Under the pieces are notes generated by a model. That model had not been told where the DNA came from and searched no databases. It saw only the letters and a program-made list of their open reading frames with translations. From NCBI RefSeq assembly GCF_900497805.2, contig NW_020954719.1, positions 8,019,826 to 8,083,825 of the forward strand: DNA of 64,000 bases, written 5' to 3'. Shown here piece after piece: positions 23,330 to 34,800 of this stretch; the stretch's first letter is position 1, and the number at the start of each line of letters is the position of its first letter. Source of the DNA: Vombatus ursinus. Its lineage: Eukaryota; Chordata; Mammalia; Diprotodontia; Vombatidae. Made by a program: the position numbers and the translations under genes.

Positions 23330-23765
23330 TATATCAAAATTACTGCTTGTCCCAAGGAATTTGCACAACCCTATAATTGTTAGAAAGTTCTTCCCTACAT
23401 CAAGTTTATTTGTCTCTGTAGTTTTCAATCAATGCTTGGGTACCCTCTGTGCCCAAGTAAAGCAAATTGAATTCCTCTTTCTCATGGCAGTCTTCTTCTT
23501 CAAGTTCTTGATCACAGCTATAATCCCAATAAGTCTTCTTCCAGGACAAACATATGCAGTTCCTTCCACAGGTCTACATATAATTGTCTCTTCACCATCC
23601 TGGTCACCTTCCTCTGGGTTTTCTCTAACTTATCAAAATACTTTCTAAAGGTGGGATCCAGAACAGAATCTAATACTGTAAATGTGCTCCACTAAGGGCA
23701 AGTGATGATAGAACCTCTCTTGTTCTGGACAGCATGTCTCTTTTCATGTAGTCTGAAATTGCATT
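23330..23765 (-). mobile_element. CR1/L3 LINE fragment
   Basis: 'gttagaaagttcttccctac', 'accatcctggtcaccttcct' and 'tgggatccagaacagaatct' are antisense CR1/L3 3' sequence. Confidence 0.8.
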
Positions 23766-24314
23766 AATTTGAAATTGCAGAAAATTTGCATTAATTAATG
23801 TTTATAATGCTGATTTAAAAAAAAATCCAAGTTTAAGACTTTACATTTACTTTTATCTCCTTGTAAGGTTTAGCCAAACACTCTAACCTGTTTCCAAATC
23901 CTATTGTCCAATGCACTCCTTAGCTATCTCTCCCTCAGTGGGGACAATCTTAAATTACAATGGGTATCTATGTATATTCATAGCTTAATATGGTGCCATC
24001 CACATAGTAAATATATAATAAACATTGAATAGAAGTGTTTGTTGAGTTGAATGAACCCTGAACCATCTGGCCTCAACCTGCCTTTCTAGCTTGTCTCCCA
24101 CTACCCTCTCCTCCATACGCCTCCTACTCGAGACAATGAAGACTGCTTGTTGTTCGATACCCCAAACTCTCAGAAGGTGGTTGTGAAACTCAAATGAGAT
24201 AATGCATGCAAAGCGCTTTGAAAATGATATTATTCTAGTTTATGCTATTCTCTGTTCTTGGAATGCCCATCTTTGCTGAAATTCTATCCACTGAGTTCAA
24301 GGGCCACCTTGTGG
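23766..24314. other. Mostly unassigned; MIR and L2 scraps
   Basis: A MIR scrap ('aaactcaaatgagataatgc', 24,187-24,230) and L2-like tails ('ataataaacattgaatagaa' near 24,012) are the only recognised pieces. Confidence 0.35.
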
Positions 24315-24655
24315 TTTCTAAGATCACAGGATTTAGGGATGGATTGCTGTTGTTCAGTTGTTTTAGTCGTGTCCAACTCTTTGTGACTCATTTGGGGTTT
24401 TCTTGGCAAAGATACTGGAGTGGTTTGTCATTTCCTTCTCCTACTCATTTTGTAGATGAGGGAACTGAGGCAAACAGGGTTAAGTGACTTGCCCAGGGTC
24501 ACACAGCTAGCCAGTGTCTGAGGCAAGTTTTGAACTCACTGGCACTCCATTCACTGTGCCACCTAGCTAGAAGGAACCTCAGAAATTATTTGGTTCAACC
24601 CCCTCATTTTACAGATGAAAAAACGGACCTATACAAGTTCAAGATCTAAATCCCA
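24315..24655 (-). mobile_element. CR1/L3 3' end split by a MAR1 SINE
   Basis: 'aagatcacaggatttaggga' (24,319-24,341) and 'agaaggaacctcagaaatta' with 'cctcattttacagatgaaaa' (24,570-24,630) are two halves of one CR1/L3 3' end, separated by the SINE at 24,345-24,568. Confidence 0.7.
24345..24568 (-). repeat. MAR1-type SINE
   Basis: 'gttgttcagttgttttagtc', 'ggcaaagatactggagtggt', 'gacttgcccagggtcacaca' and the terminal 'ccacctagct' identify a reverse-orientation MAR1. Confidence 0.92.
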
Positions 24656-24903
24656 TGGTCCTGAAGCATTCTCATTAGCATTATAGTATGTGCATATTGA
24701 CCACATTTGTACTTGAATAAGAACAGCAGCATTGGAAGTCTTGATTAGGGAGTTTCTGTGTTCTAATTTATGCAACCTATCAGATCCACATCCTATTCTG
24801 TCAATGGCAAGCCTATGTTAGCACAAGAAATCAGTGAGCTAGGAGTTTCCAACTCAGATGATATTAACGGGCTCAGTTCTCTCCTTCAAAGTATATGGCC
24901 TTA

Positions 24904-25038
24904 GGGGCAGCTAGGTGGCGCAGTGTATAGTGCACTGGCCCTGAAATCAGGAGGACCTGAGTTCAAATCTGATAGTTGTGTGACCCTGGGCAAGTCACTT
25001 AACCCCAATTGCCTAAAAATAAAAAAAATTTTAAAAAA
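24904..25038 (+). repeat. Marsupial CORE-SINE, internally shortened
   Basis: The head GGGGCAGCTAGGTGGCGCAG and the core are intact, but the stretch between 'ttcaaatctgat' and 'agttgtgtgaccctggg' lacks about 25 bases seen in sister copies. Flanks 'gtatatggcctta' and 'gtataaggcctt' look like a decayed duplication. Confidence 0.9.
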
Positions 25039-25139
25039 GAAATTATCAATGTATAAGGCCTTGAATCAGTGACCTTTGGAACTATATTCTGAGTGAGTCA
25101 TCTGTGGAAACTGGGAGTAAGCAGCAGAACTGGTATTGA

Positions 25140-25320
25140 ATCTTAGGTCCTCTGACTGCTCTTTCCAAGACAATATCACCACCCTAGAAAGCCTTTTCTA
25201 ATAATTCCAGACAGAAAAGATCTTTCCCATAGCACCCTGAACCATTCTTCTGACATCTCAAGTCTTAGCATAGTACCTTTCACATAGGAGATACTTAATA
25301 AATGTTTATTGACTTGTGAT
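25140..25320 (+). repeat. L2 3' end fragment
   Basis: 'agtacctttcacataggaga' and 'tacttaataaatgtttattg' are the L2 3' terminus. The upstream part is diverged. Confidence 0.55.
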
Positions 25321-26044
25321 ATTTTCTTCCCTTTAGGGAACACCCTTTCAATGACATTGTCATTCCCCTCCATTTGATCTCCACCTTTGGCAAGGTATCA
25401 TCTGGAGCCTGGTTTTGCTTGGAACATTGCCTTGGAACATTGTCAATGTTTCTTGTTTATAGGCAAATATTTACCGAGTGACTAGCTAACTTACCTTTAA
25501 AACATTACATTATAATATGTGTTTAATATGCATATGTGTCTTATTTTCCCTACTAGGTAGGCTATGTACCTTGAGAATAGGGACTATATCTTAGCCATCT
25601 TTTTATCACACATAGAATATACTAATTGGGTAATAAATGTTTGGAAATCTCAGTTGAGTGGGAGTCAGTCAGAACACCCAAGTTCTAGTCACAACTTCTA
25701 GCTCCCTAGGTGACACCGAACCCCTCTGAACTTCAGTTTTTCCATATTTAAAAAAAGGGGGTGAGATAAAATGATATTCATTCGCATTCTGTGAACAAAT
25801 GAAGTCTCCTAGGACTTTACGACACTAGTTCAACACTTATTGAGTTTGACTCTATGTGTAGGATTCTCTTTTCCAAGGGACAAGAGCTTAATTTACCAAA
25901 GTTTTCAAGATATCCAACAATTCTCTGATTTGGGAGAATTAATGCAGATTCTAAAGGGCTTTACTTATCTTTGAAGTAAGGAGATTGAGGGAAAACAATA
26001 ATTTCAACATGACTTAGAAGTAAAGAGTGAAATAACCGCCTTAC
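25321..26044. other. Intronic sequence, mostly unassigned
   Basis: It lies between the exons at 26,045 and 20,418. A MIR scrap is present at about 25,685-25,765. No further exon is convincing. Confidence 0.35.
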
Positions 26045-26114
26045 CTAATCCGACAAAAGGGCCATCAGACCCTAAAGTGTGGCTGACAACCCCAAAGTCT
26101 AGCTTAAATTCGAC
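26045..26114 (-). CDS. Exon of unrecognised host gene
   Basis: This 70-bp minus-strand segment lies between an acceptor (CACACCTAG|GTC) and a strong donor (TTAG|GTAAGG). It is open only in the frame that starts at the first base: VEFKLDFGVVSHTL, then GSDGPFVGL, leaving one base. That start phase fits the exon at 27,060-27,129, which ends on a codon boundary, and the leftover base fits the exon at 20,238-20,418. The sequence around it is not a recognised repeat. The alternating hydrophobic pattern suggests beta strands. Function unknown. Confidence 0.65.
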
Positions 26115-26204
26115 CTAGGTGTGAAACTCGGGCCCAGTAACAAGACTGACAAAGGCCTAAGATTGGTTCTCTGTGACATTCTTACACTGGGTTCTCATTT
26201 CTAC

Positions 26205-26755
26205 CAGAATCACAGAATCACAGTCTTTGATTGAGAAGAGACCTTACAGCGGCCATTTAGTCCAATCTGTGCTTAAAAAGAATTCTCATTTTATCATGTC
26301 TGATGGTCATTTAACCTCTGCTTAAAGACCTCCAAGGACAGGGAACCCAACGCTTCTCGAGGCTCCTTTTTGCACTTATGGACGGTTCTAGTTGTCAGGA
26401 AGTTTTTCAAGCTTAAATTTGCTTTTTTGTACTTTCTGCTCATTGCTCCTCTGGGGCCAAATAGAACAAGTCTAAGGCATCCTTCCTTGTTAGCCCTTCA
26501 AATACCTGAAGACGGATATCACTCCTTGACATACCCCATTCCCTCCCTGCTCAAGTCTTCTCTATTTTAGGCTAAACATTTCCAGTCGCATTAACTGATC
26601 CTCATATGACATAGACTCAGGGCCTTTCACCGTCCTAGGTTGCCCTCCGCTGGATCCACCCCAGCTTTTCACTATGGCATCCAAGACTGAATACAATACT
26701 CTATTTGAAGCCTGATGAGGGTAAAGTACTGTGGGTCCTCTCGAAAACACACTGC
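26205..26755 (-). mobile_element. CR1/L3 LINE fragment, long
   Basis: It starts with the antisense terminal repeat 'gaatcacagaatcacag' and runs 'agtccaatctgtgcttaaaa', 'aggacagggaacccaacgct', 'gccaaatagaacaagtctaa', 'cactatggcatccaagactg', in CR1/L3 order. Confidence 0.88.
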
Positions 26756-27059
26756 CTTCTTCTTGGCTCCAGGGCATTGGCTCATGCGATACAGTGAAAA
26801 AAAATATGATGCTGTCCTTCTGCTACTTTCAGTAATAAACTCCCTGAAAAAGGTCTTCAGTGAAATTTGACTTTGTGACGAGATTGGTCTCTAAGGGAGG
26901 ATTTTTAAATCTTGTATTGCTAAATTGTGACATCTACAGGACAACATAGAGAAACACTAGAAACCTGCCTTGAATTCAGCTTTCAGCTGACACAGAAAGA
27001 ACTTAATGATAGCCCCTCAGTCCAGGGAGAGAAAAATGATCAACAAATCTTAGCCCTAC

Positions 27060-27129
27060 CTGCTTCTTTCCAGTACTTTCCAGTGGCAGTTCCAGGGTAC
27101 AAGAGTAAGGGGGAATGAAGTTACAAAGA
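27060..27129 (-). CDS. Exon of unrecognised host gene
   Basis: This 70-bp minus-strand segment follows a pyrimidine-rich acceptor (GTTTTTCCTAG) and ends at donor AAGCAG|GTAGGG. One base plus 23 codons stay open: LCNFIPPYSCTLEL, then PLESTGKKQ. The leading base completes the two bases left by the exon at 27,213-27,398, giving Asn, across an intron of only 83 bases. It ends on a codon boundary that matches the next exon at 26,045-26,114. Confidence 0.62.
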
Positions 27130-27212
27130 CTAGGAAAAACCCAATGTATTCAAGTGCCAACCAACCAACCAGCTCAACTGCCCAGATCCAAACCCTCTAG
27201 TCAGGTACTTAC

Positions 27213-27398
27213 TTTGATTGAATAGATGCAAGAGATTTCCTAAGGGTAGAATGGACATCTAATTCCAGCAGTCTGGGAATATCTGGATACCCGCCAACCT
27301 GATCCCAGAGTAATTTCATAGGTGTCTTTGTTTCTATTGGGTAACTGGAGGAGGACACATCAGCACGCCAAATGGCCTCTACCTTGTCCTTCTGTTTC
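27213..27398 (-). CDS. Exon of unrecognised host gene
   Basis: This 186-bp minus-strand segment follows acceptor CTAATTTTTTAG and ends at a consensus donor, CAAA|GTAAGTACC. One base plus 61 codons are open: KQKDKVEAIWRADV, SSSSYPIETKTPMKLLWDQV, GGYPDIPRLLELDVH, STLRKSLASIQS, with two bases left over. The leading G completes the GA left by the exon at 28,264-28,430 (GAG, Glu). The alternative frames are closed. It matches no repeat known to me and has ordinary codon use. It is one of the best-supported exons here. I cannot name the protein. Confidence 0.78.
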
Positions 27399-27968
27399 CT
27401 AAAAAATTAGGGAGCTATATTAGGAAGCAACAAGCTCTTCTCGGTTGTACAACCAACCCAAATATCCCATGTCCAGTCCCATTCTACTTTTCTTTTCATG
27501 AAGGGTAATCTACTAGTACTCTCTTACTATCCCTTTCACCATCCTCTCCCTGCACTGTGATCCTATTTTGCTTATCATTCTTTCACACACCTCCACCTCT
27601 ACTTAGGACTCCATCTGGAGGCCTAGCTTTTGGGGAAAGGAAGCTATGCCCATTTAGACCTCTTTAGAGAAATCCAAATAGCATTGGTTTCTGAAAGAAC
27701 TATCAAGGCTACATTTATATGATCTTTCTCAATCATTACTCATTGTGGAATTGCCAACTTCCTCACTGGGGCTTTTTTTTAAAAAACTATTTGGGGCATA
27801 GATAAGTTAGAGGTAAATAATTCTTTCCTACCTCCAATTCCTGTCATTCCCCATATGTACCTACACAAAAAGGGGGTTGGTTTTATAATATTTATTTCTG
27901 AATTTTTAAAAGCCTAACCCTTTCTGAAGGAAAATAAAGCTCTTTTAAAAAACAAAATGAAATGAAAC
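27399..27968. other. Intronic sequence, unassigned
   Basis: It lies between the exons at 27,213-27,398 and 28,264-28,430. No repeat is recognised before the SINE at 27,970. Confidence 0.4.
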
Positions 27969-27969
27969 A

Positions 27970-28098
27970 GGGGGCAGGTAGGTGGCGCTGTGGATAGATC
28001 ACAGGCCCTGGATTTAGGAGGACCTGAGTTCAAATCAGACCTCGGACACATAACACTTACTAGCTGGGCTTGCCTAGCCAAAAAAACCAAAACAAAAC
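27970..28098 (+). repeat. Marsupial CORE-SINE, 3' part shortened
   Basis: The head 'gggggcaggtaggtggcgct' and 'ggaggacctgagttcaaatc' are present. The 'gacc...gtcacttaacc' core is deleted before the A-rich tail. It sits in the intron next to the 28,264 exon. Confidence 0.85.
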
Positions 28099-28263
28099 AA
28101 TGAAACAAAGCTACATTTTTCTAAGGGAAATGTCCATAAATAACCTAAGTCATAGTTGACACAAATATTCTGGTGGACCACACTACGTTAAGAAGAAGGG
28201 AGAAACATCATGCCCATATAATGTCACCCCGGAGAATGTTCTAATAGTATATTTGTCACATAC

Positions 28264-28430
28264 TCAAATGCCTTGAATATTTCAAATTCTTTTTTCTTTT
28301 CCACCTTCTCTGGGGGTGACCATTGAACCACATGTTTGAAGCAGACAGCTTTCAAAGGATGGTCTGGCTCCATTTTGTGGATGACCAAGGGTACTGGATA
28401 ATTAAGTTTAATATTATATCTCTTTTCGAT
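28264..28430 (-). CDS. Exon of unrecognised host gene
   Basis: This 167-bp minus-strand segment follows acceptor CATCTTTTAG and ends at donor TTTGA|GTATGT. It is open for 55 codons from its first base with two bases left: IEKRYNIKLNYPVPLVIH, KMEPDHPLKAVCFKHVVQW, SPPEKVEKKKEFEIFKAF. The leftover GA joins the next exon's G to make Glu. The frame stays open to a stop 15 codons past the chosen donor, so a later donor (GG|GTGACA) is possible, but only the GTATGT donor keeps phase with the next exon. The protein is unrecognised. The lysine/glutamate-rich stretch suggests a linker after a beta-rich segment. Confidence 0.78.
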
Positions 28431-28551
28431 CTAAAAGATGAAGACAGAGAAAAGAGTCAATAAAGCAGGTTAGAAATCTCCAAGCAAAATTCACTGTGCA
28501 CCAAGCCGTACGCAAAAGTTTTGTTTTTGATACCTTTTCCTCCTTAGGGAA

Positions 28552-31500
28552 CATCCTTTTTTAAAAAATATTTTTCCAATTGCATGTAAAAACAATCTAT
28601 AATATTTGTTTTTGAAAATTGAGTAACATATTCTTTCCCTCTCTCCCTCCTCTCCCCCTTCATTGAGAAGGCAAGCAATTTGATCTAGGTTATCCATGTG
28701 CAGTCATGAAAATATAATTCCATATTTGTCACGTGAAAGAAAATACAGACCAAAATGAAAACAAAACGAGAAAAGTAAAGTAAAAACAATATGCTTCAAT
28801 CTGCATTCAGACTCCACCAGTTCTTCTCTGGAGGTAGACAGCATTTTTCATCATGAGTCCTTTGGAATTTTCTAGATAATTGTATTGCAAAAAAAAAGCT
28901 AAGTCATTCACTGTTGATCATTGTACAATATTGTTTTAATGTGTGCAATGTTCTCTTGGTTCTACTCACTTCACTTTGCATCAGTTCATGTAAGTCTTTT
29001 CATGTTTTCTGGGGGCATCCTGCTCATCATTCTTATAGTACAATAGTATTCCAGCACAATTATGCACCATAACTTGTTCAGTCATTCCCCAATGGGTGGA
29101 TATCTTCTCAATTTCCAATTCTTTGCCACCACAAAAAGAGTTTTTATAAATATTTTGTACATATAAGTCCTTTTCCTTTTTTTTTTTTAACTATCTTTGG
29201 AATACAGATCTAGAAGTAATATGGCTGAAGCTAAGGGTATGCACAGTTTTATAGCCCTTTGGGCATAGTTCCAAATTCCTCTCCAGAATGATTGGATCAA
29301 TTTACAATTCCATGAACAGTGCATTAGTGTCTCAATTTTCCCACATCTCTTCCAACATTTGTGATTTTCCTTTTGTGTCATGTTTGCCAATCTGATAGGT
29401 ACCTCGGAGTTGTTTTAATTTGTATTTCTCTAATCCATAGTGATTTAGAGCATTTTTTCATAGACTATATAGCTTTCATTTCTTCTTCTGAAAACTGCCT
29501 GTTCACATCCTCAGACCATTTATCAATTGGCAAATGACTTTTATTTTTACAAATCTGATTTCGTTATCTATATATTTGAAAAATGAGACCTTTATCAGAG
29601 AGACATGCTATAAAACATTTCCCCCAGTTTTCTGCTTTCCTTCTAATCTTGGCTGTATTTGTTTAGCTTGTGCAAAACCTTTATAATTTAATGTGATCAA
29701 AATTATCCATTTTATATCTAGTAATGCTATCTCTCTTGTTTGTTCATAAATTCTCCCCTTATACATAGATCTCACAGGTAAACTATTCCATGCTCCCCTA
29801 ATCTGCTTATCGTATCACCCTTTATGTCTAAATCACGTATCCATTTTGACCTCATTTTGGTACATGGTGTGAGATGTTGGTCCATACCCAGTTTTGCTGA
29901 AATGATTTTCAGTTTTCCCAGCAGTTTTTGTCAAATAATGAGTTCTTGTCCCCACAACTTGAATCTTTGGGTTTATCAAACACTTGATTACTGTGGTCAC
30001 TTACTACTGCGTCTTGCATACTAAATATGTTCCACCACTTCATTTCTTAGCCAGTACCAGATAGTTTTGATGATTACCACTTTGTAACAGATCTGATACA
30101 GGTAGGCCATCTTCCCTCAGTTTTTTCTTTTTCATTAATTTCCTTCATATTCTTGACCTTTTGTTCTTCCAGATGAATTTTGTTATTGTTTTTCTAGCTC
30201 TGTAAAATATTTTTTGGTAGTTTGACTAGTATGGCACTGAATAAGTAATTTGGGTAGAATTGTCATTTTTATTATGTTGGCTTGGCCTATCCATGAATAA
30301 TCAATATTTTTCCATTTTTTTTTCCAGATCTGACTTTATTTGTGTTAAAAGTATTTTGTCATTGTGTTCATATAGCTCCTGGGTTTGTCTTGGCAGATAG
30401 ACTCCCAAGTATTTTATATAGTCTGTGGTTATTTTAAATGGAATTTCTCTATCTCTTGCTTCTGGACTTTGTTGATAATATACAGAAATGCTTATAATTT
30501 TTGTGGGTTTATTTTATATCCTAAAACTTTGCTAAAGTTCTTAATTATTTCAATTAACTTTTTATTTGATTTTTAAGGATTCTCTAAGTATACCATTATA
30601 TCATCTGCAAAGAATGACAGTTTTATTTCTTCATTTCCTATTTTAATTCCTTCAATTTCTTTTTCTTCTCTTATTGCTATGGCTAGGGTGGAGCCAAGAT
30701 GGCGGAGGGAAAGCAGTGACTTGCTAGAGCTCTCCCCCAAACCCTTCCAAATACCTACAAAAAATGGCTCTAAACAAATTCTAAAGTAGCAGAACGCACA
30801 AAAAAACAGAGTAAAACAAATTTCCAGCCCAAGACAACCTGGATGGCTGATTGGAAAGGTATACTGCACCGGGCTGGGAGAGGAGCGCAGTTGAGTGTGG
30901 GCGGGCAGGCCGCAGCGACCCTGGAGCAGGCCTCAGAGGACTGGATCTCGGGCAGCTGTGGTGGTTTCCAGACTTCTCAACCCACGAATGCCAAAGACAA
31001 CTTAGAAGGTCAGTGGGAAAAGTCTGTTACTGCGGTGAGAGAGGAGCTAGATCTCAGCCTCCCCAAGGGCAGCGGCTGGCTTCTGAGCTTCCGGTCCACA
31101 GATTGAGGGGGAATCAAGTGGCTGATCAGAGGGGGATTGCAAGGATCTCTTTCAGAGTGCTGAGGCAGGAATCTCTTGCTTTGCCTGTGCTTGGGTCTGG
31201 GTCACAGTTCTGAGGGGCGGTCCTGGGGCAAGGAGGAGCACTGGCATGGTGGAGCTTGTCGTGGCAGTGGAGAGGAAATACCTCGCCCCTTTTCATAGTA
31301 CCTTGGAAGAACTGAAAATTTTCAGGTCCCTAGAAGTATCTCTGAAAACAGCTGTACAAACCCCCAAAGCTTGGGACAGTAAGTACGTTCTCCACATTGG
31401 AAACAGACTCTTACTTTAACAAAGAGTTTAAAACTCAAGTAATTGGTTGGGATCATGAGCAAACCTCGCAAAAAGAGTCAGACTATATTGCTATGGCTAG

Positions 31501-33320
31501 CATTTCTGGTACGTTGCTGAATAATAGTGGTTATAATGGGCACCCTTGCTTCATCTTTGATCTTATTGGAAAGGCTTCTAGCTTATCTCCATTACAGATA
31601 ATGCTTGCTAATGATTTTAAATAGATACTATTTATCACTTCAAGGAAAGCTCCATTTATTCCTATGCTTTCTAGTGTTTTTAATAAGAATAAGTGCTGTA
31701 TTTTGTCAAAAACCAGTCCTGAATTCATGGTATAAATCCCACCTGGTAATGATGTATGATCTTTTTGATATATTGCAGTAATCTCTTTGCTGGTATTTTA
31801 TTTAAAACTTTTGCATCAATATTCATTAAGGAAATTGGTCTATAGTTTTGTTTTTCTGTTCTGGCTCTTCCTGCTTTAGGTATCAATATTTGTGTCATAA
31901 AAGGAATTTGGTAGGAGTCCTTCTTTGCCTATTTTTTCTGAATATTTTTATAGTATTGGAATTAATTCTTAAATGTTTGGTAGAATTCACTTGTGAATCC
32001 ATCTGGCCCTAGAGATTTTTTCTTAGTGGCTTGTTTAATTTCTTTTTCTAAGATAGGGTTATTTAAATATTCTACTTCCTCTTCTGTTAATATGGGCAAT
32101 TTATTTTTTGTAAATATTCATATATTTTACTTATATGGTCAGATTTATTGGCATATAATTTGGCAAAAATAGCTCCCAATGATCACTTTAATTTCCTCTT
32201 CATTGGTGGTGAATTCATCCTTTTCATTTTTGATACTAGTAATTTGGTTTTCTTCTTTCTCTTTTAAAAAAATCATATTAACCAGTGTTTTATCCATTTC
32301 CCCCCATAAAATCAGCTCTTGGTTTTATTTATTAGTTCAATGGTTTTCTTACTTTCAATTTTATTAAACTCTCCTTTAATTTTCAGGATTTCTAATTTGG
32401 TGTTTAATTGAGAATTTTAAATTTGTTCTTTTTCGACATTTTTTTAGTTGAATACCTAATTCATTGATCTGTTCTTTCTCTATTTTATTGATGTAAGCAT
32501 TTAGAAATATAAAGTTTCCCCTAAGTATTGCTTTGTTTGCACACTATAAATTGTGGTATGCTATATCTTTGAAATTATCATTTCTATGATTTGTTCTTTG
32601 ACCCACTTGTTCTTTAGGTTTAGATTATTTAATTTCCAATTAATTTTTAATCTATGTTTCCACAGTCCTTCATTGAATACAATTTTTTATTGCATTATGT
32701 TCTGAAAAGGATGCATTTAACATTTCTACTTTTCTGCATTTGTTTTTGAGGTTTTTATGCCCTAATACATAGTCAATTTTTGTGTAGGTGCTATGTACCA
32801 CTAAGATAAAGGTATATTCCTTTCTGTTCCCACTCAATTTTCTCCAGAGGTCTATTATATTTAACTTTTCTAAAATTCTATTCACCTCCTTAACTTCTTT
32901 CTTGTTTTTTGTTTTTTGTTTTTGTTAGATTTATCTAGTTCTAAAAAAAAAAATCTAATTCTGAGAGAGTAAAGTCCTTCCACTAGTATAGTTTTACTGT
33001 TTATTTCCTCCTGTAACTCAAAATTTAACTTTTCCCCGAAGAATTTGGATTCTATGTCATTTGGTACATATATATTTAGTATTGATATTACTTCATAGTC
33101 TATGGTACCTTTTAGCAAGATGTAATTTCTTTCCTTGTCTCTTTCAATAAGATCTATCTTTGCTTTTGCTTTGTTTGAGATCATGATTGCTATCCCTGCT
33201 TTTTTTTTTTTTACTTCAGCAGAAGCAAAATAGATTCTGCTCCACCCCCTTACCTTTATTCTATGTGTATCTCTCTACTTCAAGTGTGTTTCTTTTAAAC
33301 AATATATTGTAGGACATCAG
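28552..33320 (-). mobile_element. Long L1 LINE, ORF2 plus 3'UTR, broken
   Basis: This minus-strand L1 runs from its 3' end at left (A-tail complement, 3'UTR 'gcaagcaatttgatctaggt') through the whole ORF2. The C-terminal domain lies at 29,187-29,390 (KCWKRCGKIETLMHC). The reverse transcriptase lies at about 30,580-31,900, with [14 protein letters not shown] and KMKQGCPLSP. The endonuclease lies at 32,670-33,320 (NIYVPND, VEGLYSL, KAGIAIMISNKAKAKIDL). ORF1 and the 5'UTR are absent. Scattered stops and frameshifts make it inactive. It is split by a 799-bp insert at 30,687-31,485. Confidence 0.92.
30687..31485 (+). mobile_element. L1 5'-end-only insertion with 15-bp TSD
   Basis: The insert begins GGTGGAGCCAAGATGGCGGA, the classic 5' start of a mammalian L1, and is GC-rich like an L1 5'UTR. 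It reaches an ATG at 31,455 (MSKPRKKSQT) that looks like an ORF1 start and stops about ten codons later. It has no ORF1 body, ORF2, 3'UTR or poly(A). It is flanked by a perfect 15-bp direct repeat 'tattgctatggctag' (30,672-30,686 and 31,486-31,500). Removing the insert and one repeat restores the host L1 sequence across the RT domain. The left site reads TT|A, loosely like an L1 endonuclease nick. Confidence 0.85.
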
Positions 33321-33925
33321 AGATGAATAGAAAATCTGACTTTCACATACAAGATTTGAGAAGCATAAAAAGGTAAACAGCAAAGTAATCATTAGGACTT
33401 CAATAAAGTTCAACTATTTACATTACTATATGGGAAGATGATACATGTAACTCCTAAAAACGTTCTCATTATTAAGGCAGTTAGAAGGAGTATACATAGA
33501 CAGAGGGTACATGTATGAGTTGATTATATTGGAATAATCTCCCCCTACCCCCAAAATAAAAGAGGGATGCTCTTAGAGAAGGGGGAAAGGGATAAGTAGA
33601 AGGAGGGAATTTTTCTCACATAAAAAAGACATGTAAAGAAATGCTTTTATAGTGGAGGGGAAAATGGAAGGGAGTAGTAGGCAATGCTTGAACCTCACTC
33701 TCAACAAAACTGGTTCAAAGAGGGAAGAATATATATATACACTCAGTTGGGTATAGAAATCTATCTTAATCCAGTAAGGAAATAGGAGGAAAAGGGAGTA
33801 AGAGATATTGGTGGGGGGAGGTGCTAAAATGGAGGGCAGATTAAGGGAGGCAGTGATCAGAAGCACAACAGACTTTTGAGGAGGGACAGGATAAAAGAGA
33901 AAGAGAAGGATAAATAGAAGAAAAT
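33321..33925 (+). mobile_element. L1-associated non-coding segment
   Basis: Purine-rich sequence ('acaagatttgagaagcataa', 'tagaaggagtatacatagac', 'cactcagttgggtatagaaa') that I remember as travelling with marsupial L1. It lies between the end of the minus-strand L1 and plus-strand L1 ORF2 sequence. I cannot say which strand or part of L1 it belongs to. Confidence 0.45.
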
Positions 33926-34800
33926 ACAATGGAGAGAAATGCACAAAAATCATAACTGTGATTGTGAATGTAATAAGCTTACTCACAAAACAGAAGCAGA
34001 TAGCAGAATGGATTAGAAACCAGAATCCAACAATATATTGCTTACAAAAACACACTCGAAACAAAGACACACATAAAGTTAAAATAAAGGACTAAAGTAG
34101 AATCTATTAAACTTCAGCTGAAGTAAAAAAGGTAAAGAGTGGCAATCGTGATCTGAGACAAAGCAAAAGCCAAAAAAAGCCTAATTAAAAGAATTTTGCT
34201 AAAAGGTACCATAGACAACTGTCTATTCAACATCAAAATTTTCTACAGCAAGTTTCTTTGATAAAGACCTTATTTCTCAAATATATAGGGAACTGAAGGG
34301 GTAGCTAGGTGGCACAGTGGATAGAGCACTGGCCCTGAAGTAAGGAGGACCTGAGCTCATATCTGGCCTCAGACCAAACACTTGACATTTACTAGCTGTG
34401 TGACCCTGGGCAAGTCACTTAACCCCAATTGCCTAAAATATATATATATATATGGAACTGAGTCAAATTTGTAAAAAATAAGAGCCATTCCCCAACTGAT
34501 AAATGATCAAAGGACATGAACAGGCAGTTTTCAGAAGAAAAAAATCAAAGCTATCTATAGTCATATTAAAAAATGCTCTCAATTACCATTGATTAGAGAA
34601 GTACAAATTAAAGTAACTCTGTGGTACCACCCCACACCTATCAGAAATGACATATGTTGGAGAGGATGAGGGAAAATAAGTACACTCATAAGCTGTTGGA
34701 GTTGTGAATTGATCCATACATTCTGGAGAACAACTGGGAATTATGCTATTGAGGTATAAAACTGCCTACTCTTTGATCCAACAATACTACTACAACTACT
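33926..34800 (+). mobile_element. L1 LINE with large internal deletion
   Basis: It starts with ORF2 endonuclease sequence (33,990-34,260: 'cagaatggattagaaaccag', 'cttcagctgaagtaaaaaag') and then jumps, near 34,225-34,240, to the ORF2 3' part ('gataaagaccttatttctca', 'ggacatgaacaggcagtttt', 'cattctggagaacaactggg'). Several kilobases of ORF2 are missing. A CORE-SINE is inserted at 34,298. Confidence 0.8.
34298..34452 (+). repeat. Marsupial CORE-SINE
   Basis: The head is GGGGTAGCTAGGTGGCACAG, the core 'gggcaagtcacttaacccca', the tail (TA)n. The flanks 'atatagggaactga' and 'atatatggaactga' are a slightly decayed duplication of L1 sequence. Confidence 0.92.

Noticed and set aside
30843-31213. GC-rich plus-strand frames of 87 and 120 codons
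   Set aside because: They lie inside the L1 5'UTR-like insert and overlap each other in different frames. They are not independent genes.
33573-34070. Minus-strand hydrophobic frame of 165 codons
   Set aside because: It lies antisense to purine-rich L1-associated sequence. The hydrophobicity comes from base composition.
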